From assembly GCA_902765595.1 (NCBI GenBank), contig CACXAQ010000001.1, positions 1-64,000 on the forward strand: a stretch of DNA of 64,000 nucleotides, read 5' to 3'. The notes beneath the pieces were generated by a model, which searched no databases, had not been told where the DNA came from, and saw only the letters and a list, made by a program, of their open reading frames with translations. The stretch is from Oscillospiraceae bacterium (GTDB lineage Bacteria; Bacillota; Clostridia; Oscillospirales; Oscillospiraceae). Positions 16,933-25,267 of the stretch are shown here, piece by piece. Position numbers and translations under genes: made by a program. The stretch's first letter is position 1; every line of letters begins with the position of its first letter.

Positions 16933-17307
16933 TCAGAACAGCTTTTTGGCGCAATCGCGGATGGCGTCGAAGGTCTCCACGCTCAGGTCATGCTCGACCT
17001 TGCAGGCGTCCTCCCGGGCAGTCTCGGGGCTGACACCGAGATAAACAAGGATCTCCGTCAGGAGCTTGTGCCGCTCGTAGATCCGCTCGGCAATCTCCAG
17101 ACCCGGCTCCAGCAGCACGATCATCCCGGCGGGGTCCATGGATATATAGCCGTTCTCCCGCAGACGCTTGGTGGCATAGCTGACGCTGGGCTTGGTCACG
17201 CCCAGCTTATCCGCCACATCGATAGAACGGATGTAGCCCCGCTCTTCCTTGAGCATGAGCATGGCTTCCAGATAATCTTCTGCTGATTTGTGAATCGTCA
17301 TATCCAT
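16933..17307 (-). CDS. DtxR/MntR-family metal-dependent repressor
   Basis: 124 residues. The N-terminal winged helix includes SAEDYLEAMLML, DVADKLGVTKPSVSYATKRL and ENGYI. The dimerisation part carries metal ligands such as ERHKLLTEIL and CKVEHDLS with the DtxR spacing. It has no SH3 domain, as in MntR. It is divergent from the feo operon and palindromes lie in the shared promoter, so it probably represses iron uptake when Fe(II) is plentiful. The start is ambiguous: ATG at 17307 or 17301, neither with a strong ribosome site. Confidence 0.87.
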   Translation of the reverse strand: MDMTIHKSAEDYLEAMLMLKEERGYIRSIDVADKLGVTKPSVSYATKRLRENGYISMDPAGMIVLLEPGLEIAERIYERHKLLTEILVYLGVSPETAREDACKVEHDLSVETFDAIRDCAKKLF

Positions 17308-17374
17308 CACCGAGTCCAGAATACCATGTTCGCAGGAAAAAAGCAAGGAAAACGGCGACAAAGTCAGTTAGAGC

Positions 17375-17403
17375 TTGACAACAGCGGTTAAACATGCTAA
17401 ACT
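17375..17403 (+). promoter_or_regulatory. Promoter of the feo operon
   Basis: A consensus TTGACA (17375) and TAAACT (17398) are separated by 17 bases. It points toward feoA. Confidence 0.82.
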
Positions 17404-17460
17404 ACCGACGAGTTAAAGAGATTTAACTTTTTTTCACCCGCGCTGGTTAGACATGTTTAA
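17388..17460 (+). promoter_or_regulatory. Two candidate DtxR-type operators
   Basis: TTAAACATGCTAAA (17388-17401) overlaps the promoter -10 box. TTAGACATGTTTAA (17447-17460), a near-perfect palindrome on ACATGT, lies downstream of it. Both are near the divergent DtxR-family gene, so binding by that regulator is likely but not shown. Confidence 0.6.
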
Positions 17461-17497
17461 TCAGATGAGCGGATCAGGAGAGAGGAGAGGGAATAGT

Positions 17498-17710
17498 ATG
17501 ATGCCCCTGGTATTGACAGATCCCGGTGAAGAAACCCTTATCAAGCGAGTGGGCGGAAGTCCCGAGATGAAAAAGCACCTGGAGGACCTGGGCTTTACGG
17601 CAGGCAGCGCCGTCACGGTGATGAACACCATCGGGGGAAACCTGATCGTCAAGGTCAAGGAATCCCGCGTGGCCATCAGCCGGGAAATGGCTTCCAAAAT
17701 CATGGTTTAA
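17498..17710 (+). CDS. feoA: FeoA-family protein, first copy
   Basis: 70 residues from the ATG after GGAGAGG. It is a small SH3-like domain: KKHLEDLGFTAGSAVTVMNTIGGNLIVKVKESRVAISREMASKIMV. That pattern (LGF, GG.L...VK..R.A..) is the FeoA family. FeoA proteins act with the FeoB ferrous-iron channel at the membrane. This copy is separated from the second feoA by 210 bases of structured sequence. Confidence 0.87.
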   Translation: MMPLVLTDPGEETLIKRVGGSPEMKKHLEDLGFTAGSAVTVMNTIGGNLIVKVKESRVAISREMASKIMV

Positions 17711-17854
17711 GACCAAATGCGAAACTCGTTTCGCATTTGAGGGACTCGCATTTATCGCACTCGGCGCACGGAGGACGCGCCTCGTTTGGTCGATGCGAGG
17801 GCTTGCTTAGCTCGCCTTAGGGTGTTTTTGCTGTGGCAAAGCTACAGCAAAAAC
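17711..17854 (+). other. Structured non-coding region between the two feoA genes
   Basis: It contains CAAATGCGAAA/TTTCGCATTTG (17714-17739), CTCGCAT/ATGCGAG (17745 and 17793), and GTTTTTGCTGT/ACAGCAAAAAC (17824-17854). GACCAAA at 17711 can also pair with TTTGGTC at 17785, which would compete with the first hairpin. No coding frame is credible here. Confidence 0.6.
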
Positions 17855-17920
17855 AATTGGAATATCCCTCAGGGCGAGAGTCCACTTGCGTATTTTAGAT
17901 TGAATAAAGGAGAGATGAGG

Positions 17921-18142
17921 ATGAAAACACTCAGAGACACGAAGGTCGGCGAGACCGTCAAGGTGGTGAAGCTCCACGGCGAGGGAGCCGTCAAGCGCCG
18001 CATCATGGACATGGGCATCACCCGCGGCGTGGAGATCTACGTCCGCAAGCTGGCCCCGCTGGGCGATCCGGTGGAGGTCACTGTCCGCGATTATGAGCTC
18101 AGCCTGCGCAAGGCCGACGCGGAAATGATCGAAGTCGAGTAA
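17921..18142 (+). CDS. feoA: FeoA-family protein, second copy
   Basis: 73 residues. The ATG at 17921 is used, with AAAGGAGAG upstream. Features are TLRDTKVGETVKVVKLHGEGAVKRRIMDMGI and EVTVRDYELSLRKADAEMIEV, which is the canonical FeoA pattern including MDMGIT. It is 12 bases from feoB and clearly in the same operon. Having two FeoA proteins ahead of FeoB is common in Clostridia; the division of labour is unknown. Confidence 0.92.
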   Translation: MKTLRDTKVGETVKVVKLHGEGAVKRRIMDMGITRGVEIYVRKLAPLGDPVEVTVRDYELSLRKADAEMIEVE

Positions 18143-18154
18143 AGGAGAAGAAAT

Positions 18155-20443
18155 ATGGACAAACAACTGCGTATTGCCCTGACGGGCAACCCGAACAGCG
18201 GCAAAACCACCCTGTTCAACAAGCTGACCGGCTCCAACCAGTTCGTCGGCAACTGGCCGGGCGTGACCGTGGAGAAAAAGGAAGGCAAGCTCATCGTCGA
18301 CAAGGAAGTCATCCTGACCGACCTGCCCGGCATCTACTCCCTCTCTCCCTATACTCTGGAAGAAGTGGTGGCCCGCAATTACCTCATGGAGGAAAAGCCG
18401 GACGCCATCCTGAATATCGTGGACGCCACCAACCTGGAGCGCAACCTCTATCTGACCACCCAGCTGACGGAGCTGGGGATCCCGGTGGTGATCGCATTGA
18501 ACATGATGGATCTGGTGCGAAAGGCCGGCGACAGCATCAATGTCAAGGAACTGAGCCGTCAGCTGGGCTGCCGGATCGTGGAGATCTCCGCGCTGAAGGG
18601 CGACGGCGTGCAGGATGCCGCCAAGGCCGCCATCGAAGCGGCGAAGAACGGCAAGACCATCCCGCAGCACAGCTTCTCCGGCCCGGTGGAGCACGCCCTG
18701 GCCCATATCGAAGAGGTCACCGTACATAATCTCCCCGAGGAGCAGCAGCGCTGGTACGCCATCAAGGTGTTCGAGCGGGATGAAAAGGTCCTGGAGAGCC
18801 TGAACCTCAGCAGTGCGGTCAAAGAGCACATCGAGAAGGACATCCAGGCGGCCGAGAAGGAGCTGGATGACGACGCCGAGAGCATCATCACCAACGAGCG
18901 CTATGTGTATATCGGCCAGATGCTCAAGGGCATTTACAAGAAGAAGGGCAAGGGCCAGCTCTCCGCCTCCGACAAGATCGACAAGGTCGTGACCAACCGC
19001 TTCCTGGCGCTGCCGATCTTCGCTCTTGTCATGTTCCTGGTTTACGCCCTGTCCATGGGCAAGTCCATCACGGACGGCGGCATTGCCATCGGCACCTTCC
19101 TCACCGACTGGGCCAATGACGTCCTGGGCGGCGCATGGCTCACCGACGGCTCCCGCGCCATCCTGGAAGGCTGGGGCGTGGCGCCCTGGCTGGTGGGCCT
19201 CATCTCCGACGGTATCCTGGCGGGCGTGGGCGCGGTGCTGGGCTTTGTGCCCCAGATGCTGGTCCTGTTCCTGATGCTCTGCCTGCTGGAGGACTGCGGC
19301 TATATGGCCCGCATCGCCTTCATTATGGACCGCATTTTCCGCCGATTCGGCCTCTCCGGCAAGAGCTTCATCCCCATGCTGGTGGGCACCGGCTGCGGTG
19401 TTCCCGGCGTCATGGCAACCCGTACCATTGAAAACGAGCGCGACCGCCGCATGACAATCATGACCACCACCTTCATCCCTTGCGGCGCGAAAATGCCCAT
19501 CATCGGCCTGATCGCCGGCGCCCTCTTCGGCGGCAGCACCTGGGTCGCCACCTCCGCTTACTTCATCGGCATCGCAGCCATCGTGCTCTCCGGCATCATG
19601 CTGAAGAAGACCAAGCCCTTTGCCGGCGATCCCGCCCCCTTTGTCATGGAGCTGCCCGCCTACCACCTGCCCGCCTGGGGCAACGTCCTGCGGGGCACCT
19701 GGGAGCGCGGCTGGTCCTTCATCAAGCGGGCCGGCACGGTCATCGTCATCTCCTCCATCGTGATCTGGTTCCTCACCAGCTTCGGCTCCGTCAACGGCAA
19801 GTTCGGCATGGTAGACGACCTGTACGAGGACGAGACCGTTGTCACGGAGGAATATGTCTCCGTCGTGGCTGACCGCATGGGCATCCCCGAGGACGAGGTG
19901 GAGCCCATGGACGACTCCATCCTGGCCCGGGTGGCCCAGCCTGTCTCTATCGTCTTCAAGCCCCTGGGCTTCGGCGACTGGAAGCCCACTGCCGCCACCG
20001 TGACCGGCCTTGTGGCCAAGGAAGAGGTCGTGGCCAACTTCGGCATCATGTACGCCTATGACGACCAGGACGGCGAGGAGGAGCTGGAAGAGAACGGCGA
20101 CCAGATCTGGGATCGGGTGGCCGACGACTTCAACGCCTTTTCCGGCGGTCACGGCAAGCTCGCCGCCTATACCTTCATGATCTTCAACCTTCTGTGCGCG
20201 CCCTGCTTCGCTGCCATCGGCGCCATCAAGCGCGAGATGAACAGCCGCAAGTGGACCTGGTTTGCCATCGCCTACCAGTGCGGCTTCGCCTGGGTGACGG
20301 CCTTTATCGTGTGGCAGCTCGGCCGCGTGTTTGCCGGCGGCATGAACGTGGTCGGCCTGATCCTGGCGCTGGTGCTGCTGGGCCTGCTGTGCTGGCAGCT
20401 CTTCAAGCCCTACAAGGAAGCCCAGAAGCTGACCGTGAAGTGA
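18155..20443 (+). CDS. feoB: Ferrous iron transport protein B
   Basis: 762 residues. The N-terminal GTPase has G1 GNPNSGKTT (11-19), G2 with VGNWPGVTVE, G3 DLPG, G4 NMMD and G5 SALKG. A helical switch domain follows, then the membrane part with Gate motifs (GCGVPGVMATRTI, PCGAKMP) and several transmembrane helices to the end. It imports Fe(II) through the cytoplasmic membrane. A long acidic insertion (about residues 555-590, DDLYEDETVVTEEY) lies between membrane helices. The operon is likely iron-repressed. Confidence 0.97.
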   Translation: MDKQLRIALTGNPNSGKTTLFNKLTGSNQFVGNWPGVTVEKKEGKLIVDKEVILTDLPGIYSLSPYTLEEVVARNYLMEEKPDAILNIVDATNLERNLYLTTQLTELGIPVVIALNMMDLVRKAGDSINVKELSRQLGCRIVEISALKGDGVQDAAKAAIEAAKNGKTIPQHSFSGPVEHALAHIEEVTVHNLPEEQQRWYAIKVFERDEKVLESLNLSSAVKEHIEKDIQAAEKELDDDAESIITNERYVYIGQMLKGIYKKKGKGQLSASDKIDKVVTNRFLALPIFALVMFLVYALSMGKSITDGGIAIGTFLTDWANDVLGGAWLTDGSRAILEGWGVAPWLVGLISDGILAGVGAVLGFVPQMLVLFLMLCLLEDCGYMARIAFIMDRIFRRFGLSGKSFIPMLVGTGCGVPGVMATRTIENERDRRMTIMTTTFIPCGAKMPIIGLIAGALFGGSTWVATSAYFIGIAAIVLSGIMLKKTKPFAGDPAPFVMELPAYHLPAWGNVLRGTWERGWSFIKRAGTVIVISSIVIWFLTSFGSVNGKFGMVDDLYEDETVVTEEYVSVVADRMGIPEDEVEPMDDSILARVAQPVSIVFKPLGFGDWKPTAATVTGLVAKEEVVANFGIMYAYDDQDGEEELEENGDQIWDRVADDFNAFSGGHGKLAAYTFMIFNLLCAPCFAAIGAIKREMNSRKWTWFAIAYQCGFAWVTAFIVWQLGRVFAGGMNVVGLILALVLLGLLCWQLFKPYKEAQKLTVK

Positions 20444-20529
20444 TTTTGTCTCCCTCTTTTCCGGCGGCGCTGTGAGGCATTGACCCTCCAGCCTTACAGC
20501 GCTGCCGCATATTCCAAGGAAGTGATCTC

Positions 20530-20754
20530 ATGTTTGCATGGCTTTCAGCCAATCTCATCAATATTGCGCTCATAGCGCTCATCGCGGCGATCACCGGCCT
20601 GCTGATCCGCAGCCTGATCCGCGATAAAAGAGCAGGGAAGTCCTCCTGCGGCGGGAACTGTGCAAGCTGCGGCGCCTGCGGCGGCTGTGCGAGAGGAGCG
20701 CAGGGCTGCGCCTGCGGAAGCTGCGGCGCAGCGGAGACTGTCCCACAAAAATGA
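20530..20754 (+). CDS. FeoB-associated Cys-rich membrane protein
   Basis: 74 residues. One transmembrane helix (about 8-26) is followed by a basic stretch and a cysteine-rich tail (SCGGNCASCGACGGC...GCACGSCG). Small proteins of this build follow feoB in many Firmicutes and are thought to help iron handling. There is a good terminator right after it, so it closes the feo operon. Biochemical role is unknown. Confidence 0.82.
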   Translation: MFAWLSANLINIALIALIAAITGLLIRSLIRDKRAGKSSCGGNCASCGACGGCARGAQGCACGSCGAAETVPQK

Positions 20755-20766
20755 ATAAGCGCAAGG

Positions 20767-20801
20767 CCCCGCGGCGTGCACACTTTCGGCACGCTGCGGG
20801 G
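20767..20801 (+). terminator. Terminator of the feo operon
   Basis: CCCCGCGGCGTGC pairs with GCACGCTGCGGGG (13 bp, one G-T pair), followed by CGCTTTGCTTTTT. Confidence 0.85.
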
Positions 20802-20849
20802 CGCTTTGCTTTTTGTGCCGGTACGGGCCGCCCCTGAATATAAAGCATA

Positions 20850-20878
20850 TTGTCTTGCCGCCGGCGGCGTGATACAAT
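20850..20878 (+). promoter_or_regulatory. Promoter of the amylosucrase-like gene
   Basis: TTGTCT (20850) and TACAAT (20873) are 17 bases apart, 78 bases before the start codon. Confidence 0.65.
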
Positions 20879-20955
20879 GGATCAGCGAATTTGACGCAGA
20901 AAAAACCGGAAAAAGCTTGACCGCATCCACTGCTCGAAAATGGGAGGAGAGAGAC

Positions 20956-22812
20956 ATGCCGAAAAAGCAACCGCACACGGTTTTCAACGCCCGCCTGAAG
21001 CGGCACGAAGCGGAACTGAAAGAGCTCTACAGGAATCTGTATCACGATGACGAGGCATATACATACTTCATCGGCATGCTCCGGCGGATGTGGGAGACGC
21101 GAAACGCCCGGCTGCGCGCCCTGGACGAGGAGAGAGAGCGGAACGCCGAATGGTACCGGGGCAGAGATCTGCTGGGCATGCTCATGTATGTGGACGCCTT
21201 CGCCGGCACCCTCGCCGGTGTGCGGGAGAAGCTGGACTACATCCGGGAGGCGGGGGTCAACTACCTGCATCTGATGCCCCTGCTGGAGAGTCCCGAGGGC
21301 CGCAGCGACGGCGGCTACGCGGTGGCGGACTTCCGGCGCGTCCAGCCCCAGCTCGGCACCATGGAGGATCTGGCGGAGCTGGCAAAGGACTGTCACGGCC
21401 GCGGCATGGCCGTCTGCCTGGACTTTGTGATGAACCATACCAGCGAAGATCACGAGTGGGCCCGCCGGGCCAGGGCAGGGGAGCGGGAGTACCAGGAGCG
21501 CTATTTCTTCTTTGACGACTGGCAGATCCCCTATGAGTATGAGATCACCGTCCCCCAGGTTTTCCCAACCACCGCGCCGGGCAACTTCACCTGGTGTGAG
21601 GAGGCCGGGAAGGTGGTGATGACCACCTTCTATCCCTATCAGTGGGACCTGAACTATCGGAACCCCGTCGTCTTCAACGACATGACGGAGAACATGCTGT
21701 ACCTCTGCAACCAGGGCGTGGATATCATCCGCCTGGACGCGGTGCCCTATATCTGGAAAGAGCTGGGCACCAGCTGCCGGAATCTGCCCCAGGTGCACGA
21801 GCTGGTGCGGATGATGCGCATTGTCTGCGAGATCGTCTGTCCCGGGACGCTGCTGCTGGGCGAGGTGGTCATGGAGCCCAGCAAGGTGGTGCCCTATTTC
21901 GGTACGGTGGAAAAGCCCGAGTGCCATCTGCTCTACAACGTCACCACCATGGCCAGCACCTGGCACACCGTCGCCACCAAGGATGTGCGCCTGCTGCGCC
22001 ATCAGCTGTCGCAGGTCTTCGCCCTGCCCAAAGAGTATGGCTTCCTCAACTATCTGCGCTGCCACGACGACATCGGCTGGGGCCTGGATTACGCCTACCT
22101 CAACCGCTTCGGCATGGGCGAGGTCGCCCACAAGAAGTTTTTGAACGACTATCTCACGGGCCGGTGGCCGGGCAGCCCCGCCCGGGGTGAGCTGTATAAC
22201 GACGATCCCCGCCTGGGGGATGCGCGGCTCTGCGGCACCACGGCCTCCCTCTGCGGGGTGGAATCCGCCCGCTATGAAAACAACAGCGAGAAGCTGGCCT
22301 GGGCGCTGCGTCTGGATCTGATGCTCCACGCCTATATCTTCACCCTCAGCGGGATCCCGGTGCTCTACAGCGGCGACGAGATCGCCCGGGAGAACGACTA
22401 TGACTATCACAGAGACCCGCTGAAGGCCCCCGACAGCCGATATCTGCACCGGGGCCCCATGGACTGGGCTGCCGCGGAAAAGCGGCATGACCCGGGGACG
22501 CCGGAGGGGACCGTGTTTGAGGGGCTGCGGCAGCTGGAGACGCTGCGCGGGGCACACCGGGTCTTTGACGGCGGGGCCGACACCTGGCTGGTGGACACCC
22601 GGGACGACGGGGTGCTGGGCATCGGCCGCTATTACCGGGGCGAAAAACTGGTGGCGCTGTTCAATTTCAGCCAGTGGGAAAAGACCGTTTCTGTCTGCGA
22701 GCTGGGGGACTATACCGACCTGCTGACAGGGCAAGAGGTCGACAAATTCAAGATCACACTGCCCTCCGGCGGCTTTGCCTGGCTGATCTGCGACTTTGGG
22801 GAAGAAAAATAA
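20956..22812 (+). CDS. Amylosucrase-like GH13 enzyme
   Basis: 618 residues from the ATG after GGGAGGAGAG. The order of motifs follows amylosucrase (GH13 subfamily 4): LLGMLMYVDAFAG, YLHLMPLLESPEGRSDGGYAV, DFVMNHTS, NFTWCEE, YQWDLNYRNP. The catalytic set is the nucleophile Asp in IRLDAVPYIW, the acid Glu in LLLGEVVM, and the third Asp in LRCHDDIGWGL. Amylosucrases move glucose from sucrose onto alpha-glucan; related enzymes hydrolyse sucrose. There is no signal peptide, so it is cytoplasmic. It is a single-gene unit with its own promoter. Confidence 0.88.
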   Translation: MPKKQPHTVFNARLKRHEAELKELYRNLYHDDEAYTYFIGMLRRMWETRNARLRALDEERERNAEWYRGRDLLGMLMYVDAFAGTLAGVREKLDYIREAGVNYLHLMPLLESPEGRSDGGYAVADFRRVQPQLGTMEDLAELAKDCHGRGMAVCLDFVMNHTSEDHEWARRARAGEREYQERYFFFDDWQIPYEYEITVPQVFPTTAPGNFTWCEEAGKVVMTTFYPYQWDLNYRNPVVFNDMTENMLYLCNQGVDIIRLDAVPYIWKELGTSCRNLPQVHELVRMMRIVCEIVCPGTLLLGEVVMEPSKVVPYFGTVEKPECHLLYNVTTMASTWHTVATKDVRLLRHQLSQVFALPKEYGFLNYLRCHDDIGWGLDYAYLNRFGMGEVAHKKFLNDYLTGRWPGSPARGELYNDDPRLGDARLCGTTASLCGVESARYENNSEKLAWALRLDLMLHAYIFTLSGIPVLYSGDEIARENDYDYHRDPLKAPDSRYLHRGPMDWAAAEKRHDPGTPEGTVFEGLRQLETLRGAHRVFDGGADTWLVDTRDDGVLGIGRYYRGEKLVALFNFSQWEKTVSVCELGDYTDLLTGQEVDKFKITLPSGGFAWLICDFGEEK

Positions 22813-22833
22813 AGACGATCCTCAGGATCCCCC

Positions 22834-22894
22834 TTGACAAATGCGGGCAGCAGGCGTATGCTCTACACATGAACATATGAGCAACTGTTCAAAT
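22834..22894 (+). promoter_or_regulatory. Promoter with ArsR/SmtB-type operator
   Basis: TTGACA (22834) and TATGCT (22857) are 17 bases apart. Just downstream, ATATGAGCAACTGTTCAAAT (22875-22894) is an inverted repeat with the TGA.CA-N2-TG.TCA layout of ArsR/SmtB operators, placed where bound protein would block transcription. No ArsR gene is visible in this window. Confidence 0.72.
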
Positions 22895-22917
22895 GAACGT
22901 CAACAAGGAGGATCCCC

Positions 22918-23136
22918 ATGAAAAAGAGCTACAAGATCGAAGTGGACTGCGCCAACTGCGCCAACAAGATGGAGGACGCCGCCAAAAAGACCCCCGGCGT
23001 CAAGGACGCGGTGGTCAACTTCATGGCGCTGAAGATGCATGTGGAATTCGAAGACGGCGCGGATCCGAAGACGGTAATGCCCGCAGTTTTGAAAAACTGC
23101 AAAAAGGTCGAGGACGACTGCGAGATCTACCTTTAA
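22918..23136 (+). CDS. HMA-domain metal-binding protein
   Basis: 72 residues, with AAGGAGGATC ahead of the ATG. An HMA fold with the metal site DCANCANKMEDAAK (CANC) lies near the N-terminus. Lack of a methionine before the motif is unusual for copper chaperones and more like zinc or cadmium domains. It sits between an ArsR-type operator and a Zn/Cd-type ATPase, which it probably serves as a detached metal-binding domain. Confidence 0.85.
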   Translation: MKKSYKIEVDCANCANKMEDAAKKTPGVKDAVVNFMALKMHVEFEDGADPKTVMPAVLKNCKKVEDDCEIYL

Positions 23137-23151
23137 TTCCGAACAGAAAAC

Positions 23152-23179
23152 AATGCGTATGATTCCGGTCATACGCATT
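23152..23179 (+). terminator. Attenuating hairpin between HMA protein and ATPase
   Basis: AATGCGTATGA pairs perfectly with TCATACGCATT and is followed by a run of five T. It may reduce ATPase expression relative to the HMA protein. Confidence 0.7.
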
Positions 23180-23198
23180 TTTTAAAGTGGTGAAAACG

Positions 23199-25160
23199 AT
23201 GAACAAAAAGCAGAAGAAGATGCTGCGGCGCATCCTGATCGCGGCGGCGCTGATGATCGCGCTGCACTTTGCGGTCAGGGCTTTGGGAGACAGGATCCAC
23301 GAGCCGGTGTGGTTTTTCCTGTACCTGATCCCCTATCTGACAGTGGGCTATGACATCCTGCTCAAGGCGGGGAAGGGGATCCGCAACCGGCAGGTCTTTG
23401 ACGAAAATTTCCTCATGGCCGTGGCCACCATCGGCGCCATCGCCATCGCCCTCATCAACAGGAGCGGGGATTATACCGAAGCCATCGCCGTCATGCTCTT
23501 TTATCAGGTGGGCGAGCTGTTCCAGAGCTATGCCGTGGGCAAGAGCCGCCGGAACATCAGCGCCCTGATGGACATCCGCCCGGACTATGCCAACATTGAA
23601 CGAGACGGGGAACTGGAGCAGGTGGACCCGGACGAGGTGGAGGTCGGCTCGGTGATCGTGGTCCGTCCCGGGGAGAAGATCCCCATCGACGGCGTGGTGA
23701 TCGAGGGCGTCAGCACCCTGGACACCAGCGCCCTCACCGGGGAGAGCATCCCCCGGGAGGTACGGGCCGAGGATGAGGTCATCAGCGGCTGCATCAATCT
23801 CAGCGGGCTTCTGCGGCTGCGCACCACGAAGGAATTCGGGGAGTCCACCGTCTCCAGGATCCTGGACATGGTGGAGAACGCCACCTCCAGGAAGTCCCGC
23901 TCCGAGGCCTTCATCTCCCGCTTCGCGCGCGTCTACACGCCTGCCGTATGCCTCAGCGCGCTGGCGCTGGCGGTGCTGCCGCCGCTGTTTTTCCTCCTCC
24001 GGGGACAGAGCCCGGATTGGGGCGACTGGGTCTACCGGGCGCTGACCTTCCTGGTGATCTCCTGCCCCTGCGCGCTGGTGATCTCCATCCCCCTGAGCTT
24101 CTTCGCCGGCATCGGCGGGGCCAGCCGGGAGGGCGTGCTGGTCAAGGGCTCCAACTATCTGGAGGCCCTCTCCAAGGCCCGGACCGTGGCCTTCGACAAG
24201 ACCGGTACCATGACCAAGGGCGTCTTTGAGGTGAACGGCATCCACCACAGCAGCATGGATAACGAGAAGCTCCTGGAGATCGCCGCTCACGCGGAGCTGT
24301 TCTCCACCCATCCCATCGCCCTGAGTATCCGCAGGGCCTGGCTGGAGGGCGCGGTGTTCCGGGACGACGGCGAGCCCGCCGAGAAGACGGAGCACAGCGG
24401 ACGGGTGCTGGACGAGGCGCGCGTGTCCGAGGTGAAGGAGATCGGCGGCAACGGCATCACCGCCCGGGTAGACGGGAAACAGGTGGCCGTGGGCAACGCC
24501 AAGCTCATGAACAGTCTTGGGGTCGCTTACCATGACTGCCATCATGTGGGCACCGTGGTCCACGTGGCCATTGACGGGGCCTACGCGGGGCACCTGCTCA
24601 TCTCCGACCTCATCAAGCCCACGGCGAAAGAAGCCCTCCGGGCCCTGCGCGCGGCGGGGGTCACGAAGACCGTGATGCTCACGGGAGACGCCAAAGCGGT
24701 GGGCGAGGCGGTGGCCAAAGAGCTGGGGATCGACGAGGTGCAGGCGGAGCTCCTGCCCGATGAAAAGGTGGCGGCGGTGGAAGCGCTGCTGGGAAAAAAG
24801 CCGGAACACAGCGTGCTGGCCTTTGTGGGCGACGGCATCAACGACGCCCCGGTGCTGACGCGGGCCGATGTGGGCGTCGCCATGGGAGCTCTCGGCTCCG
24901 ACGCCGCCATCGAGGCGGCGGACGTGGTGCTGATGGACGACGACCCGAAAAAGATCGCCCTGGCCGTCCGCATTGCGAAAAAGTGCATGCGCATCGTGTA
25001 CGAGAACATCTGGTTCGCCATTGGGGTAAAACTCATATGCCTGGCGCTGGGCGCCGTGGGGATCGCCAACATGTGGCTGGCCATCTTTGCGGATGTGGGC
25101 GTGATGGTGCTGGCGGTGCTGAACGCCATCCGCGCGCTTTTTACCAAAAATCTGAGATAA
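23199..25160 (+). CDS. P1B-type heavy-metal ATPase, Zn/Cd type
   Basis: 653 residues; the ATG at 23199 is preferred over a GTG at 23187. It exports soft metal ions using ATP. Landmarks in order are actuator TGES, membrane metal site SCPCAL, phosphorylation site DKTGTMTKG, the HP dipeptide in STHPIAL, ATP-binding GNGITARVDG and hinge GDGINDAP. The last membrane helices with VKL and ADVGV resemble ZntA/CadA, so zinc, cadmium or lead is likelier than copper. It has no N-terminal HMA domain; the preceding gene supplies one. Confidence 0.9.
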   Translation: MNKKQKKMLRRILIAAALMIALHFAVRALGDRIHEPVWFFLYLIPYLTVGYDILLKAGKGIRNRQVFDENFLMAVATIGAIAIALINRSGDYTEAIAVMLFYQVGELFQSYAVGKSRRNISALMDIRPDYANIERDGELEQVDPDEVEVGSVIVVRPGEKIPIDGVVIEGVSTLDTSALTGESIPREVRAEDEVISGCINLSGLLRLRTTKEFGESTVSRILDMVENATSRKSRSEAFISRFARVYTPAVCLSALALAVLPPLFFLLRGQSPDWGDWVYRALTFLVISCPCALVISIPLSFFAGIGGASREGVLVKGSNYLEALSKARTVAFDKTGTMTKGVFEVNGIHHSSMDNEKLLEIAAHAELFSTHPIALSIRRAWLEGAVFRDDGEPAEKTEHSGRVLDEARVSEVKEIGGNGITARVDGKQVAVGNAKLMNSLGVAYHDCHHVGTVVHVAIDGAYAGHLLISDLIKPTAKEALRALRAAGVTKTVMLTGDAKAVGEAVAKELGIDEVQAELLPDEKVAAVEALLGKKPEHSVLAFVGDGINDAPVLTRADVGVAMGALGSDAAIEAADVVLMDDDPKKIALAVRIAKKCMRIVYENIWFAIGVKLICLALGAVGIANMWLAIFADVGVMVLAVLNAIRALFTKNLR

Positions 25161-25198
25161 GAGAGAAAAAAGGCGCAATTTGTATCCCCCCCCGGGGC

Positions 25199-25227
25199 TT
25201 GCGCGGGGAAATTGCCGGGGCTATACT
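25199..25227 (+). promoter_or_regulatory. Promoter of the cobalt/nickel transporter operon
   Basis: TTGCGC (25199) and TATACT (25222) are separated by 17 bases. No cobalamin or NiCo riboswitch fold was recognised in the short leader. Confidence 0.6.
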
Positions 25228-25267
25228 ACAGACGATGCATCAGATCACTTGAATTGAGGTGTCGTTT

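Noticed and set aside
17807..20152. 781-codon minus-strand open frame opposite feoB, rich in His, Gly and Asp
   Set aside because: It is a by-product of GC-rich codons in feoB on the other strand; it has no family likeness or ribosome site. Similar antisense frames at 854-3442, 33953-36313, 20545-22734 and 23169-25178 were rejected for the same reason.
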